A DNA stretch of 64,000 nt, from contig NZ_VTEX01000003.1 in NCBI RefSeq assembly GCF_008180865.1, positions 64,501 through 128,500 of the forward strand. Reading direction: 5' to 3'. Of the stretch, positions 55,407 through 63,254 are shown one piece after another (the stretch's first letter is position 1; the number at the start of each line of letters is the position of its first letter). The notes beneath the pieces were generated by a model, which saw nothing but the letters and a program-made list of their open reading frames with translations, was not told where the DNA came from and searched no databases. This DNA comes from Rossellomorea aquimaris (GTDB taxonomy: Bacteria; Bacillota; Bacilli; Bacillales; Bacillaceae_B). The translations under genes were made by a program, and so were the position numbers.

Positions 55407-55690
55407 CCTTCTGAGTACTCAAATATGTGTAATGGAAAAGTTAGTTAGAGGAAAAATCACATAATACTTTAGGAGTATAATCTTCATCACTGCCATTATT
55501 ATACTCACCGACTATCTACAGAGGAATAGATAGTAGTAAAAAAGACCAGTACAAAGGTCCCCCCTAGTATAAATAGTATTTTGATTACTTCTTTTAACAC
55601 TAGTTCTATTTTACTTATACCAACGATTGTTGTCTATCATGAATATGTTCCTAATTCAAGAAATTTTTTCTAATTTGAGTACTCAGAAGG
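55407..55690. repeat. Segment bounded by 18-bp perfect inverted repeats
   Basis: CCTTCTGAGTACTCAAAT at 55407-55424 is the exact complement of ATTTGAGTACTCAGAAGG at 55673-55690. The 284-bp interval carries no ORF. This could be a small MITE or a pair of regulatory sites. Confidence 0.6.
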
Positions 55691-55698
55691 GTTTAGAG

Positions 55699-55734
55699 AA
55701 AGTGGAGGCTATAAATACAGCCCCCACTTTTTTT
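55699..55734 (+). terminator. Forward terminator with no forward gene
   Basis: AAAGTGGAGGCT pairs with AGCCCCCACTTT (one mismatch) and is followed by seven T on the plus strand. The nearest gene, yutF, runs the other way; on the minus strand the T-tract is weak. It may terminate an unseen plus-strand transcript. Confidence 0.6.
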
Positions 55735-55735
55735 A

Positions 55736-56500
55736 TTATATATCCCATTCATCTAACGTTTCGATTGTATATGTCGGCTGAATATCTTTCGAACTCAAAG
55801 CTTCTTTTGTTGTGACACCTGTATGAACAAGCAGTGTATCCAGTCCGGCGTTTATCCCTGCTAATATATCTGTATCATAATTGTCCCCAACCATTAACGT
55901 ATCTTTCTTAGGCACCCCCAGTACAGATAGCGCCTGCTCCATAATGATCGATTCAGGCTTCCCGATGAAGACCGGTTCAGTTTGTGTGGAGACTGTGACA
56001 ACTGACGTAAGGGAACCGTTCCCTGGAAGCAACCCTCTTTCAGTCGGAATCGCGATATCTCCATTGGTTGAAATAAACGTTGCTCCATTTCTCACGCCTA
56101 AACAAGCTAGGGATAGCTTCTCGTAATTAATATCACGATCAATTCCCACTACCACGAAATCAGGTTTCTCATCCTGAAGAGTGATGCCGTTCTCTTCCAG
56201 TGCCGAGCGGATTCCTTCTTCCCCGATGACATATGCCGTCCCATTTGGCTTTTTCTTCGCCATATACTGGGCTGTTGCCATTGACGTAGTAAATACCTGT
56301 TCCTTCGTGGCAGGGATATCAAAGGACTGCAATTTTTCTGCAACCTGTTCAGGTCTTCTCGAAGAATTATTGGTGACAAACAAATAAGGTAATCCCTTTT
56401 GTTTTAATCGTTTAACAAAATCTCCTGCTTCTTCGATTTTCTCTTTTCCTTTATACATTGTGCCATCTAAATCAATTAAGTAACCTTTATATTCCTTCAT
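55736..56500 (-). CDS. yutF: YutF, HAD-superfamily (NagD-type) phosphatase
   Basis: A 254-residue haloacid dehalogenase-type phosphatase. Motif I YLIDLDGTMYKG, motif II FVTNNSSR, and the C-terminal IGKPESIIMEQAL and VGDNYDTDILAGINAG are complete. Cytoplasmic; substrate probably a sugar or nucleotide monophosphate. The ATG at 56500 has GGAGG upstream; the open frame extends to 56578 without a signal. Confidence 0.9.
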   Translation of the reverse strand: MKEYKGYLIDLDGTMYKGKEKIEEAGDFVKRLKQKGLPYLFVTNNSSRRPEQVAEKLQSFDIPATKEQVFTTSMATAQYMAKKKPNGTAYVIGEEGIRSALEENGITLQDEKPDFVVVGIDRDINYEKLSLACLGVRNGATFISTNGDIAIPTERGLLPGNGSLTSVVTVSTQTEPVFIGKPESIIMEQALSVLGVPKKDTLMVGDNYDTDILAGINAGLDTLLVHTGVTTKEALSSKDIQPTYTIETLDEWDI

Positions 56501-56630
56501 TATGTACCTCCGTATGCTTTGTGTATAGTATGTCCAAATACCTGTTGTAGAGCCTGTGCTATTTTCGGTAAAATGCATTCCATAAATAAAACAAAACGCT
56601 CCCTATATAGAAAGCGCTGTCAAATGCTGA

Positions 56631-57068
56631 TTAATTTTTAAATGCAGACACAGGTCCCAATTCATTTTCAAGGTAGTTCTGAACCTGTTGGGGAAACTTC
56701 TCCAACGAGTGGAATACCTCGTTTAAAATCGTATGTAATTGCTCATGATGAATGGCTGTATACTCTTGAACAAGAACCTTACGCTCTGCTACAAGTCGTT
56801 TAAGATCCTCACTCATCTTGTCTCCAATGACCTTTTCATCCAGAAGAATATCTATGATATCCTCATAGCTTCCCGGATCTCTCATAATGAAACCGTCGAT
56901 CATACTGTTTCCTACATCGAGTATAGATTCAATAATTGTGTGAGCCATTCGCTCCAAAGCTAATTTTTCTAATGTTCCGTCCCATTGATCATGTTCACTA
57001 ACAGTCTTTAACTGCTCATTCATATACAATAATATTTCCTCTATTTTTTCTCTATCTACGAAATACAT
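56631..57068 (-). CDS. yutE: YutE, DUF86 (HepT-like) protein without MNT partner
   Basis: A 145-residue helical protein of the DUF86/HepT fold. The family's RNase/AMPylation motif Rx4HxY appears as RKVLVQEY: Arg and Tyr are kept, His is replaced by Gln. No MNT-type nucleotidyltransferase gene is adjacent, as also for B. subtilis YutE. Toxin activity is therefore doubtful; a housekeeping role is more likely. Confidence 0.82.
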   Translation of the reverse strand: MYFVDREKIEEILLYMNEQLKTVSEHDQWDGTLEKLALERMAHTIIESILDVGNSMIDGFIMRDPGSYEDIIDILLDEKVIGDKMSEDLKRLVAERKVLVQEYTAIHHEQLHTILNEVFHSLEKFPQQVQNYLENELGPVSAFKN

Positions 57069-57201
57069 GGTGCACCCCTCTCTATGAACGATCCTCCCTT
57101 TTATTTTACCATATTCCCCTCACTGTCATACAGGAACTTCCTGCAATTCTAAGCTCAGTTTGTTATGATGAGATAAGCAAAAAAAAGAGGAGGACATCGT
57201 C

Positions 57202-57471
57202 ATGAGTGAACGATTTTATTTATACGATGATACAGAAAATACAAAAACACGCTTTGTGAGTTTTATGGGGGAAAATCAGCGGTACGACTTGGCGATTACC
57301 CAGACAGCTCGCTATTACGGGAAATCTTTAGTATTAGACCTTCAAGGCAGTCGATTCGCGATCGTCGGCAGGGATGACCTGGATGAACCTGGATATGTAG
57401 AAAGTGTGTTCAAGCTAACGGAGGAAGAAGCCGATGAGTTGAGGGACTTTCTAGGAGAAATCATTATGTAG
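57202..57471 (+). CDS. DUF3055 protein
   Basis: An 89-residue cytoplasmic protein matching DUF3055 from end to end: MSERFYLYDDTENTKTRFVS, then DLQGSRFAIVGRDDLDEPGY. GAGGAGG lies before the ATG. Widespread in Bacillaceae; function unknown. Confidence 0.85.
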   Translation: MSERFYLYDDTENTKTRFVSFMGENQRYDLAITQTARYYGKSLVLDLQGSRFAIVGRDDLDEPGYVESVFKLTEEEADELRDFLGEIIM

Positions 57472-57548
57472 TCGTTCTTACAGCGGACTATTAAGAATGA
57501 AGTACACCCCACTCTCACATACTACAAGTATGAAAGGTGGGAGATATA

Positions 57549-57851
57549 ATGAGTAAAGAACCAAGAGACAAAGAAGATGAAGTATATAGTGACTTTTCCA
57601 ACGTTGAAACATACCGCAATTTTATCGTACCGGAAACACTGCCAGAAGGGCCATATGGCGCTCCCCGAGGAAAGCATACTCCCGTTGAGAACAAAAGCAC
57701 TCCTTGGAGAGAAGGGCAGCGATATTACAGTGCTTTCAACTACGAAAATAAATCACTTCATCAGGATATCCCACGTCAGGAGCCTGGATCACACCCTGTT
57801 CATGCAGATCCCGATGTGAATGAAGAACCTCCATATACTGAAAATAAGTAA
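57549..57851 (+). CDS. Small hydrophilic cytosolic protein, function unknown
   Basis: A 100-residue protein rich in Glu, Pro, Asn and Tyr, without hydrophobic segments (EGPYGAPRGKHTPVENKSTP in the middle). It looks intrinsically disordered. GGTGGGAG stands before the ATG at 57549 and a strong terminator follows. It keeps its position between DUF3055 and yutD; I recall similar unnamed proteins in related genomes but no function. Confidence 0.75.
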   Translation: MSKEPRDKEDEVYSDFSNVETYRNFIVPETLPEGPYGAPRGKHTPVENKSTPWREGQRYYSAFNYENKSLHQDIPRQEPGSHPVHADPDVNEEPPYTENK

Positions 57852-57856
57852 AATAA

Positions 57857-57892
57857 CAAAAGGAACAAACTGTACGGTTTGTTCCTTTTTCA
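57857..57892. terminator. Terminator between the small cytosolic protein gene and yutD
   Basis: AAAGGAACAAAC and GTTTGTTCCTTT arms, flanked by AAAA and TTTTT, between convergent genes. Confidence 0.85.
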
Positions 57893-57895
57893 CCA

Positions 57896-58171
57896 TTATT
57901 TATTGACTTTTTTCACAAGAAAATAAGCGCAGCCAAAGTTACAGTATTCATATAAGTAATCCTTATGTGTACTCACCTTTGTGTCAAAAGAGGCTTTTTG
58001 ATTATGATCATCAAAGAATCCTTTTAAGCGGAGCTGGCCATATCCCCAATCCCCAAGGATAAAGTCGTATTTACTTAAGATGTCGCTATACCTCTCCTTA
58101 AATGCTTCCTCGTTGAACCCGTCTCTAAATTCCTCAACGATTTCGTAGCATGTATTCTGCACACAAATCAT
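57896..58171 (-). CDS. yutD: YutD, DUF1027 protein
   Basis: A 91-residue protein of the YutD/DUF1027 family, with FILGDWGYGQLRLKGFFDD and YLYEYCNFGCAYF. The ATG at 58171, giving MICVQN, follows GGGTGG and fits the family N-terminus better than the GTG at 58180. Function unknown. Confidence 0.85.
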   Translation of the reverse strand: MICVQNTCYEIVEEFRDGFNEEAFKERYSDILSKYDFILGDWGYGQLRLKGFFDDHNQKASFDTKVSTHKDYLYEYCNFGCAYFLVKKVNK

Positions 58172-58282
58172 CTTGTCCACCCACTTTCATTTCCTTATCT
58201 TAAATTATAACGGATTGTCCATTAATTACTATGAAAAATTGTCATAAGACATGGTCACCCTATCAAATAGGGGGTGTTTAAC

Positions 58283-59002
58283 TTGAATAAATTCATTCTG
58301 GGTACAACTGTACTAAGTATTGCTATAATCGGAACCGCTTGTGATGGAATTGACACGGCCAATGAAGAAATGTTTCACGACAATGGAAATACCATTAACG
58401 TGAATGACCGGGAGGACCTGTACAACGAAAATAGCTGGACGAAAAAAGGAGCTCACCGGGGTGAGGACTTCGGCTATGTTCGCCAACAGAAAAGTCCTAC
58501 AGGAGGTCAAACCATTTCCACAAAGGATATGTACAGCATCAATCGTGAACAAGTAGCCGACACGATCAGCAAAATGAGTGTTTCTCTTCCAGACGTAAAG
58601 GATTGTTCCACTCTTGTCACTGATGAAGAAGTGCTGATTTCATACGTGACGGACAAAAAGGATAAAGATGGCCGCTTTGAAGTAGCCGACCAAGTAAAGA
58701 AAACAGCCATGTCGGTTATTCCCCGTTGGTACCATGTATATGTGACCGATGACAAGAGCCTGATGCGCAGTGTAGAAAACCTTGCCAAAATGGATAGCGA
58801 TAGCCGTAATGCCAACACGGCCATTGATGATACCATCAACCTCATGCTGCAGGATTCTCCTCAGGGAAGAAATGTAGACGCAGGTGAAAATCCAAATGGT
58901 GAAATGACATCTGAGAAATACGAAATGCAGGATGACGACGTCCACAAAATCAACAAAGACCGTCAAAAGCGAAAAGATAACACAGATAACGTGGTCGATT
59001 AA
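58283..59002 (+). CDS. yutC: YutC, YhcN/YlaJ-family sporulation lipoprotein
   Basis: A 239-residue lipoprotein: signal peptide with lipobox IGTAC and a YhcN/YlaJ domain (about 85-185; REQVADTISKMSVSLPDVKD, and MSVIPRWYHVYVTDD). The tail is highly charged and Asn/Asp-rich. The TTG at 58283 follows GGGGGTG, which also contains a GTG at 58274. Family members are found in forespore or spore membranes. Confidence 0.85.
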   Translation: MNKFILGTTVLSIAIIGTACDGIDTANEEMFHDNGNTINVNDREDLYNENSWTKKGAHRGEDFGYVRQQKSPTGGQTISTKDMYSINREQVADTISKMSVSLPDVKDCSTLVTDEEVLISYVTDKKDKDGRFEVADQVKKTAMSVIPRWYHVYVTDDKSLMRSVENLAKMDSDSRNANTAIDDTINLMLQDSPQGRNVDAGENPNGEMTSEKYEMQDDDVHKINKDRQKRKDNTDNVVD

Positions 59003-59055
59003 TTAGAAGAGAGTAGAGACACGCATCTAGCCTTGCCGGATGCCATACTCTTTGC

Positions 59056-59107
59056 TACAAAAAGGACTGACTGTTAGAGATCTTCTCCTTCAAGTCAGTC
59101 CTTTTAT
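59056..59107. terminator. Bidirectional terminator between yutC and lipA
   Basis: AAAAAGGACTGACT and AGTCAGTCCTTTT arms around a 20-base loop, between convergent genes. Confidence 0.82.
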
Positions 59108-59117
59108 ATATGAAAAA

Positions 59118-60035
59118 TTATGCCTTTTGAACTTCTTGCTCACCGGCTGCTTGTCTTGCTTTGGCAGCTGCATTAACTTGCTCATCTGCATGGTAGGAAG
59201 AGCGAACGAGCGGTCCTGCTTCACAGTGACTGAAGCCTTTTTCCATCGCCGCTTCACGTAGTTCAGCAAACTCATCAGGGTGATAATACTTCTGTACCTT
59301 CAAGTGTTTCTTCGATGGTTGCAGGTATTGACCTAATGTCACAATATCAACATGATTGGCACGCAGATCATCCATTGTTTCAAGAATTTCTTCCTTCGTT
59401 TCACCAAGACCAACCATGATACTTGATTTTGTTGGAATTTCCGGATTTAATTCTTTTGCACGACGCAGGAATTCCAATGTGCGATCGTAGGTAGCGCGGG
59501 CACGAACTCTTGGGGTCAAGCGACGAACGGTTTCGACATTGTAGTTCATGATGTCTGGCTTTGCATCCATCAATGTTTTGATATTATCAAAAACTCCACC
59601 CATATCGGAAGGTAATACTTCAATGGAAGTGAACGGACTCTTACGACGAATGGCACGAACCGTTTCAGCAAATACTTGCGATCCACCATCTTTCAGGTCA
59701 TCACGTGCTACAGCTGTAATAACTACATGCTTCAGGTTCATTAATTGAACAGAATCTGCAACGCGTTCTGGTTCTTTCAGATCTAATTCAGTTGGAAGGC
59801 CTGTTTTTACTGCACAGAAACGGCATGCTCGTGTACAAATATCTCCAAGAATCATGAAGGTTGCTGTTCTTCTAGTTCCCCAACATTCATGAATATTAGG
59901 ACAACGAGCCTCTTCACATACCGTGTGAAGGTTGTTTTCACGCATCATTTTCTTCAAGCCCATATAGTTATCATTCGTATTCAGCTTAATTTTAAGCCAA
60001 TCCGGTTTACGAATGTGCTCATCTTTCTTACTCAT
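59118..60035 (-). CDS. lipA: Lipoyl synthase LipA
   Basis: A 305-residue radical-SAM enzyme that inserts sulfur into octanoyl groups on lipoyl domains. It has the auxiliary cluster motif [12 protein letters not shown] and the SAM cluster CTRACRFC, plus [15 protein letters not shown]. The ATG at 60035, giving [15 protein letters not shown], is chosen over 60050 since it matches the family and follows GGAG. Depends on the Fe-S assembly proteins encoded nearby. Confidence 0.95.
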   Translation of the reverse strand: MSKKDEHIRKPDWLKIKLNTNDNYMGLKKMMRENNLHTVCEEARCPNIHECWGTRRTATFMILGDICTRACRFCAVKTGLPTELDLKEPERVADSVQLMNLKHVVITAVARDDLKDGGSQVFAETVRAIRRKSPFTSIEVLPSDMGGVFDNIKTLMDAKPDIMNYNVETVRRLTPRVRARATYDRTLEFLRRAKELNPEIPTKSSIMVGLGETKEEILETMDDLRANHVDIVTLGQYLQPSKKHLKVQKYYHPDEFAELREAAMEKGFSHCEAGPLVRSSYHADEQVNAAAKARQAAGEQEVQKA

Positions 60036-60264
60036 ACCCCTCATCTCCAATCCTAAATAATTCTGACTTAGGCAAAGAGTGAAACGCTTTCTAAATCGTT
60101 CATCTTATGTAAAAAAAGCCATCATCAATATACTTCTTTTGTCACTTTATCATACTAAAAAAGTGAAAACAAGCATGTGATACCCTATTACCATTTATTG
60201 ATGATTATGAATCCCGATGAACGATACAAACTAGTAGTAGGCCCCTAAAAATGGAGGGATAATT

Positions 60265-61263
60265 TTGTACAAACGATTGGTCTTAGCCTTTGTGGTTTTC
60301 TGCATGTTGATAAGCCCTTGTCAAACCTTTGCTGCAGAAAAGCTGACAGACGAACAGATTCACACGAAAAGGATGGATTTATTTCAGAAAAGCTCGGCTC
60401 TGACTCATATTCCCTGGTACTATCTTGCTGCTGTTGATCAGTACGAACGCAGTCTACGGTTTGCCCGTAAAGATAGGGAAAAGCCCTCTTCACTTATATC
60501 GATCTATATGGAGCCTGAAAAATGGGTCGGCCCTCTGAATCCTAACCGGGAAGACGACAATCCAGAAACGATATCCCTATTCAACGGGATAGGCCGGGAT
60601 GGTGACTTCGATGGAAAAGCCAGCCTTAAGAGTGATGAAGATATACTGGCTGCTTTGACAGATTTTATTTTACAATACGGAATTGACCGGGATAATTTCA
60701 AGCTCGCACTGTGGGACTACTACAAACGCGATAAAACGGTCAGTATCATCATGGGAAATGCCAAAATCTATAAACAATATGGGACCATCCATTTAAACCA
60801 AAAAGCCTTCCCCCTTCCCCTCAGATTCAACTACAGTTACCGAAACACTTGGGGTGACGCCCGTGGTTGGGGAGGAAGACGGATTCATGAAGGGACGGAC
60901 CTCTTTGCTGATTATGGTGTACCTGTAAGAGCAACATCGTATGGAATCATCGAGATGAAAGGATGGAACCGATATGGAGGCTGGCGTATCGGCATACGTG
61001 ACATTAATAATACCTATCATTATTTTGCCCACCTTAGCGGTTTCTCTAAAGATCTTCATATAGGTCAAGTGGTGGAACCAGGAATGGTTATTGGCGGTGT
61101 CGGTAGCTCAGGATACGGACCCCCAGGGACATCAGGGAAATTCCCTCCCCATCTGCACTACGGAATGTACAAGGATAACGGTTTGACGGAATGGTCCTTT
61201 GACCCTTACCCTCACTTACGAATGTGGGAACGTCAAGACAGAATCAAAAGCAAAAAACGTTAA
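60265..61263 (+). CDS. lytH: LytH (YunA), M23 endopeptidase
   Basis: A 332-residue exported protein: signal peptide ending near FAAEK (about 24), a central domain and an M23 metallopeptidase domain (about 200-310). Zinc and catalytic residues lie in RRIHEGTDLFADYG, NTYHYFAHLSG and PPHLHYG. Matches LytH, the L-Ala-D-Glu peptidase that trims spore cortex peptidoglycan. TTG start after GGAGGG. Divergent from lipA as in B. subtilis. Confidence 0.9.
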   Translation: MYKRLVLAFVVFCMLISPCQTFAAEKLTDEQIHTKRMDLFQKSSALTHIPWYYLAAVDQYERSLRFARKDREKPSSLISIYMEPEKWVGPLNPNREDDNPETISLFNGIGRDGDFDGKASLKSDEDILAALTDFILQYGIDRDNFKLALWDYYKRDKTVSIIMGNAKIYKQYGTIHLNQKAFPLPLRFNYSYRNTWGDARGWGGRRIHEGTDLFADYGVPVRATSYGIIEMKGWNRYGGWRIGIRDINNTYHYFAHLSGFSKDLHIGQVVEPGMVIGGVGSSGYGPPGTSGKFPPHLHYGMYKDNGLTEWSFDPYPHLRMWERQDRIKSKKR

Positions 61264-61301
61264 AAAAGCAGACAATGGTTAACCCATCGTCTGCTTCATC
61301 T
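61262..61301. terminator. Terminator between lytH and the small NSS subunit gene
   Basis: AAGCAGACAATGG and CCATCGTCTGCTT arms (one mismatch), with an A-run on the left giving the minus-strand T-run, between convergent genes. Confidence 0.75.
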
Positions 61302-61310
61302 TTTCACTCT

Positions 61311-61418
61311 TTACATCTGTTTTTTGGATTTGGAAACAGCGTTCATGATACTAGCTGCTAATCCACCCCAGATGATGACCATTCCTACAACCATCATTGC
61401 AATAGCGCTACCTGTCAT
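61311..61418 (-). CDS. MetS-like small subunit of the NSS transporter
   Basis: A 35-residue single-helix protein, MTGSAIAMMVVGMVIIWGGL, AASIMNAVSKSKKQM. It matches the methionine/alanine-import NSS small-subunit family (MetS of the MetPS system). TAAGGAGG lies at the end of the large-subunit gene, and the ATG comes one base after that gene's stop, so the two are coupled. Confidence 0.88.
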   Translation of the reverse strand: MTGSAIAMMVVGMVIIWGGLAASIMNAVSKSKKQM

Positions 61419-61419
61419 G

Positions 61420-62946
61420 TTAGCTTACCTCCTTATAGCTTTCAGCTTCAGTTTTGGCATGCCAGCGTTTGAATGAGAAGGCAACACCTGCAAGGATCGC
61501 GAATCCTGCTACAAACCATCCGCTGTAAAGGATGAAGGCATCTGAGTAACCTCCATAGTTTCCAGTTTCAGTTTCAAATTCTCTTAATAAATTCATTTTG
61601 AATAATCCGAACATCATCCATCCAAGAACGATTGGTGTGATGACGCCTAAGCATACTTTCCACCAGGCACCAAGCTGAATATCAGAGATTCCATTAGCGT
61701 GAGATTGGAATGTACCTAACTTGCGCAGGAACCAGGCAATCACTACTACTTCAACTAACCCCACGAATGCTACACCAAACTGGTTGATAAAGTAATCTGC
61801 AGCGTCCAGGAAGAGTAATCCGCCCTGAGTGGCAAATAAGATTGAGATGACCGCAGAAAGACCTCCGCCGAAAAGAACCGCTTTCGTACGGGAAATTCCG
61901 AACTTCTCAGAAACCCCTGCTACATAAGTCTCCGTAATCGAGATGAGTGATGACAGCCCGGCTAACACCAGGGAAGCAAAGAACAGGAATCCGAATAATC
62001 CGTTAAGTGCCGGGAATTCGTTAATGATTTGCGGGAATACCACAAACGCCAATCCAACTCCACCGCTTACTACTTCCTGCACCCCTACACCTTGAGATTG
62101 AGCCATGAAACCTAAAGCAGCAAATACCCCGATACCTGCAAGTAATTCAAACCCTGAGTTACTGAAACCTGTGATGAATGCATTATTTGTAATATCTGAT
62201 TTCTTCGGAAGGTAACTGGAATACGTAATCATAATCGCAAATGCAATGGATAAACTGAAGAAAATTTGTCCGTATGCCGCTACCCAAACACCAGGGTCAG
62301 CTATTTTGCTGAAATCCGGTTTGAAGAAAGCATCTAACCCATCCAATGCTCCAGGCAATGTTAAAGCGCGAACAACAATTATTAAGAATAAAATAACTAG
62401 TGCCGGAATAAAGATCTTATTCGCTACTTCGATTCCCTTCTTTACACCTTTGAAAAGAATCCCTAGTGTAATCACCCATACCAATACAAGTGGAATGAAT
62501 ACTCCAGGAACGATACTTCCTGTCTGACCTGGATCAACCGTAAGCTTCAAATAGTCGTTGAATAAGAATGACTCTGTATCCTTCCCCCAACCTAAATTGA
62601 AAGAAAACACACTGTACGACATCGCCCATGCGATAATGACGGCATAATAGGTAGATATGACAAATGCGATTAATACTTGCCACCAGCCAAGCCACTCAAA
62701 TTTCCTATTAAGACGGAAATAAGATAGTGGTGCCGACCCACGGTACTTATGACCTAACGTAAATTCAAGCACTAATAATGGAATTCCCGCTGTAAGAAGA
62801 GCGAATAAATAAGGAATAAAGAATGCTCCTCCACCATTTTCATACGCTACTGCCGGAAAACGCCAAATGTTTCCCAAACCGATTGCTGACCCGACAGCAG
62901 CAAGAATAAATCCTGCTCGTGTTCCAAACTGGGCACGTTTCTCCAT
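61420..62946 (-). CDS. Sodium-dependent NSS transporter, large subunit (MetP-like)
   Basis: A 508-residue symporter with 12 transmembrane segments. TM1 reads GFILAAVGSAIGLGNIWRFP, the sodium-site signature of the SNF family. The longer 12-TM form together with the following 35-residue small-subunit gene indicates a MetPS-type importer of methionine, alanine or branched amino acids. Specificity is inferred. Confidence 0.9.
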   Translation of the reverse strand: MEKRAQFGTRAGFILAAVGSAIGLGNIWRFPAVAYENGGGAFFIPYLFALLTAGIPLLVLEFTLGHKYRGSAPLSYFRLNRKFEWLGWWQVLIAFVISTYYAVIIAWAMSYSVFSFNLGWGKDTESFLFNDYLKLTVDPGQTGSIVPGVFIPLVLVWVITLGILFKGVKKGIEVANKIFIPALVILFLIIVVRALTLPGALDGLDAFFKPDFSKIADPGVWVAAYGQIFFSLSIAFAIMITYSSYLPKKSDITNNAFITGFSNSGFELLAGIGVFAALGFMAQSQGVGVQEVVSGGVGLAFVVFPQIINEFPALNGLFGFLFFASLVLAGLSSLISITETYVAGVSEKFGISRTKAVLFGGGLSAVISILFATQGGLLFLDAADYFINQFGVAFVGLVEVVVIAWFLRKLGTFQSHANGISDIQLGAWWKVCLGVITPIVLGWMMFGLFKMNLLREFETETGNYGGYSDAFILYSGWFVAGFAILAGVAFSFKRWHAKTEAESYKEVS

Positions 62947-63217
62947 GTTGGTCCCCCCTAGTTCTTTCCAACTACCATATTAAGGTATTTGAAATTTTTA
63001 TATTTTCAGATTATTTATAATCTAAAGTCAGTATAGCTAGTTCCACGCCAATTGTCAAAGCTATTTTGAAGCTTTTAAAGAGATTTTTTAAAATTGGGAC
63101 AGGTACTATTTCACTATAAGAATTTTGTCGAAACATGAAGGATTAATGATCGGAAAGGTTGAGGTGGGTTTTGGGATACCGTCACGGGTTTTAATAAAAG
63201 CACGAATGCATAATAAA
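62947..63217. other. Intergenic region upstream of the NSS large-subunit gene
   Basis: About 270 A/T-rich bases. A reading frame from 63125 has no ribosome-binding site and runs into the terminator hairpin, so it is not called. Confidence 0.45.
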
Positions 63218-63250
63218 AAACCAGAAGCCGATGAGCTCCTGGTTTTTCAT
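63217..63250 (-). terminator. Terminator of the NhaC-type gene
   Basis: AAAACCAGAAGC pairs with GCTCCTGGTTTT around a short loop; the A-run on the left gives the minus-strand T-run. Confidence 0.8.
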
Positions 63251-63254
63251 TATA

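Larger units (their letters stand above)
55152..55735. other. Non-coding region between the Xre gene and yutF
   Basis: About 580 A/T-rich bases with no supported ORF. It holds the 18-bp inverted repeats at 55407 and 55673, a small ACTATCTA/TAGATAGT hairpin near 55511-55534 and a forward terminator at 55699-55734. Confidence 0.55.

Noticed and set aside
60083-60100. cre-like site upstream of lipA
   Set aside because: GTGAAACGCTTTCT looks similar but misses several fixed positions of the CcpA consensus on both strands.
60890-60905. GGGACGGACCT hairpin motif inside lytH (also near 53340 in yutH)
   Set aside because: These single arms are part of conserved protein codons (HEGTDL; RGRTFE) and have no pairing partner nearby.
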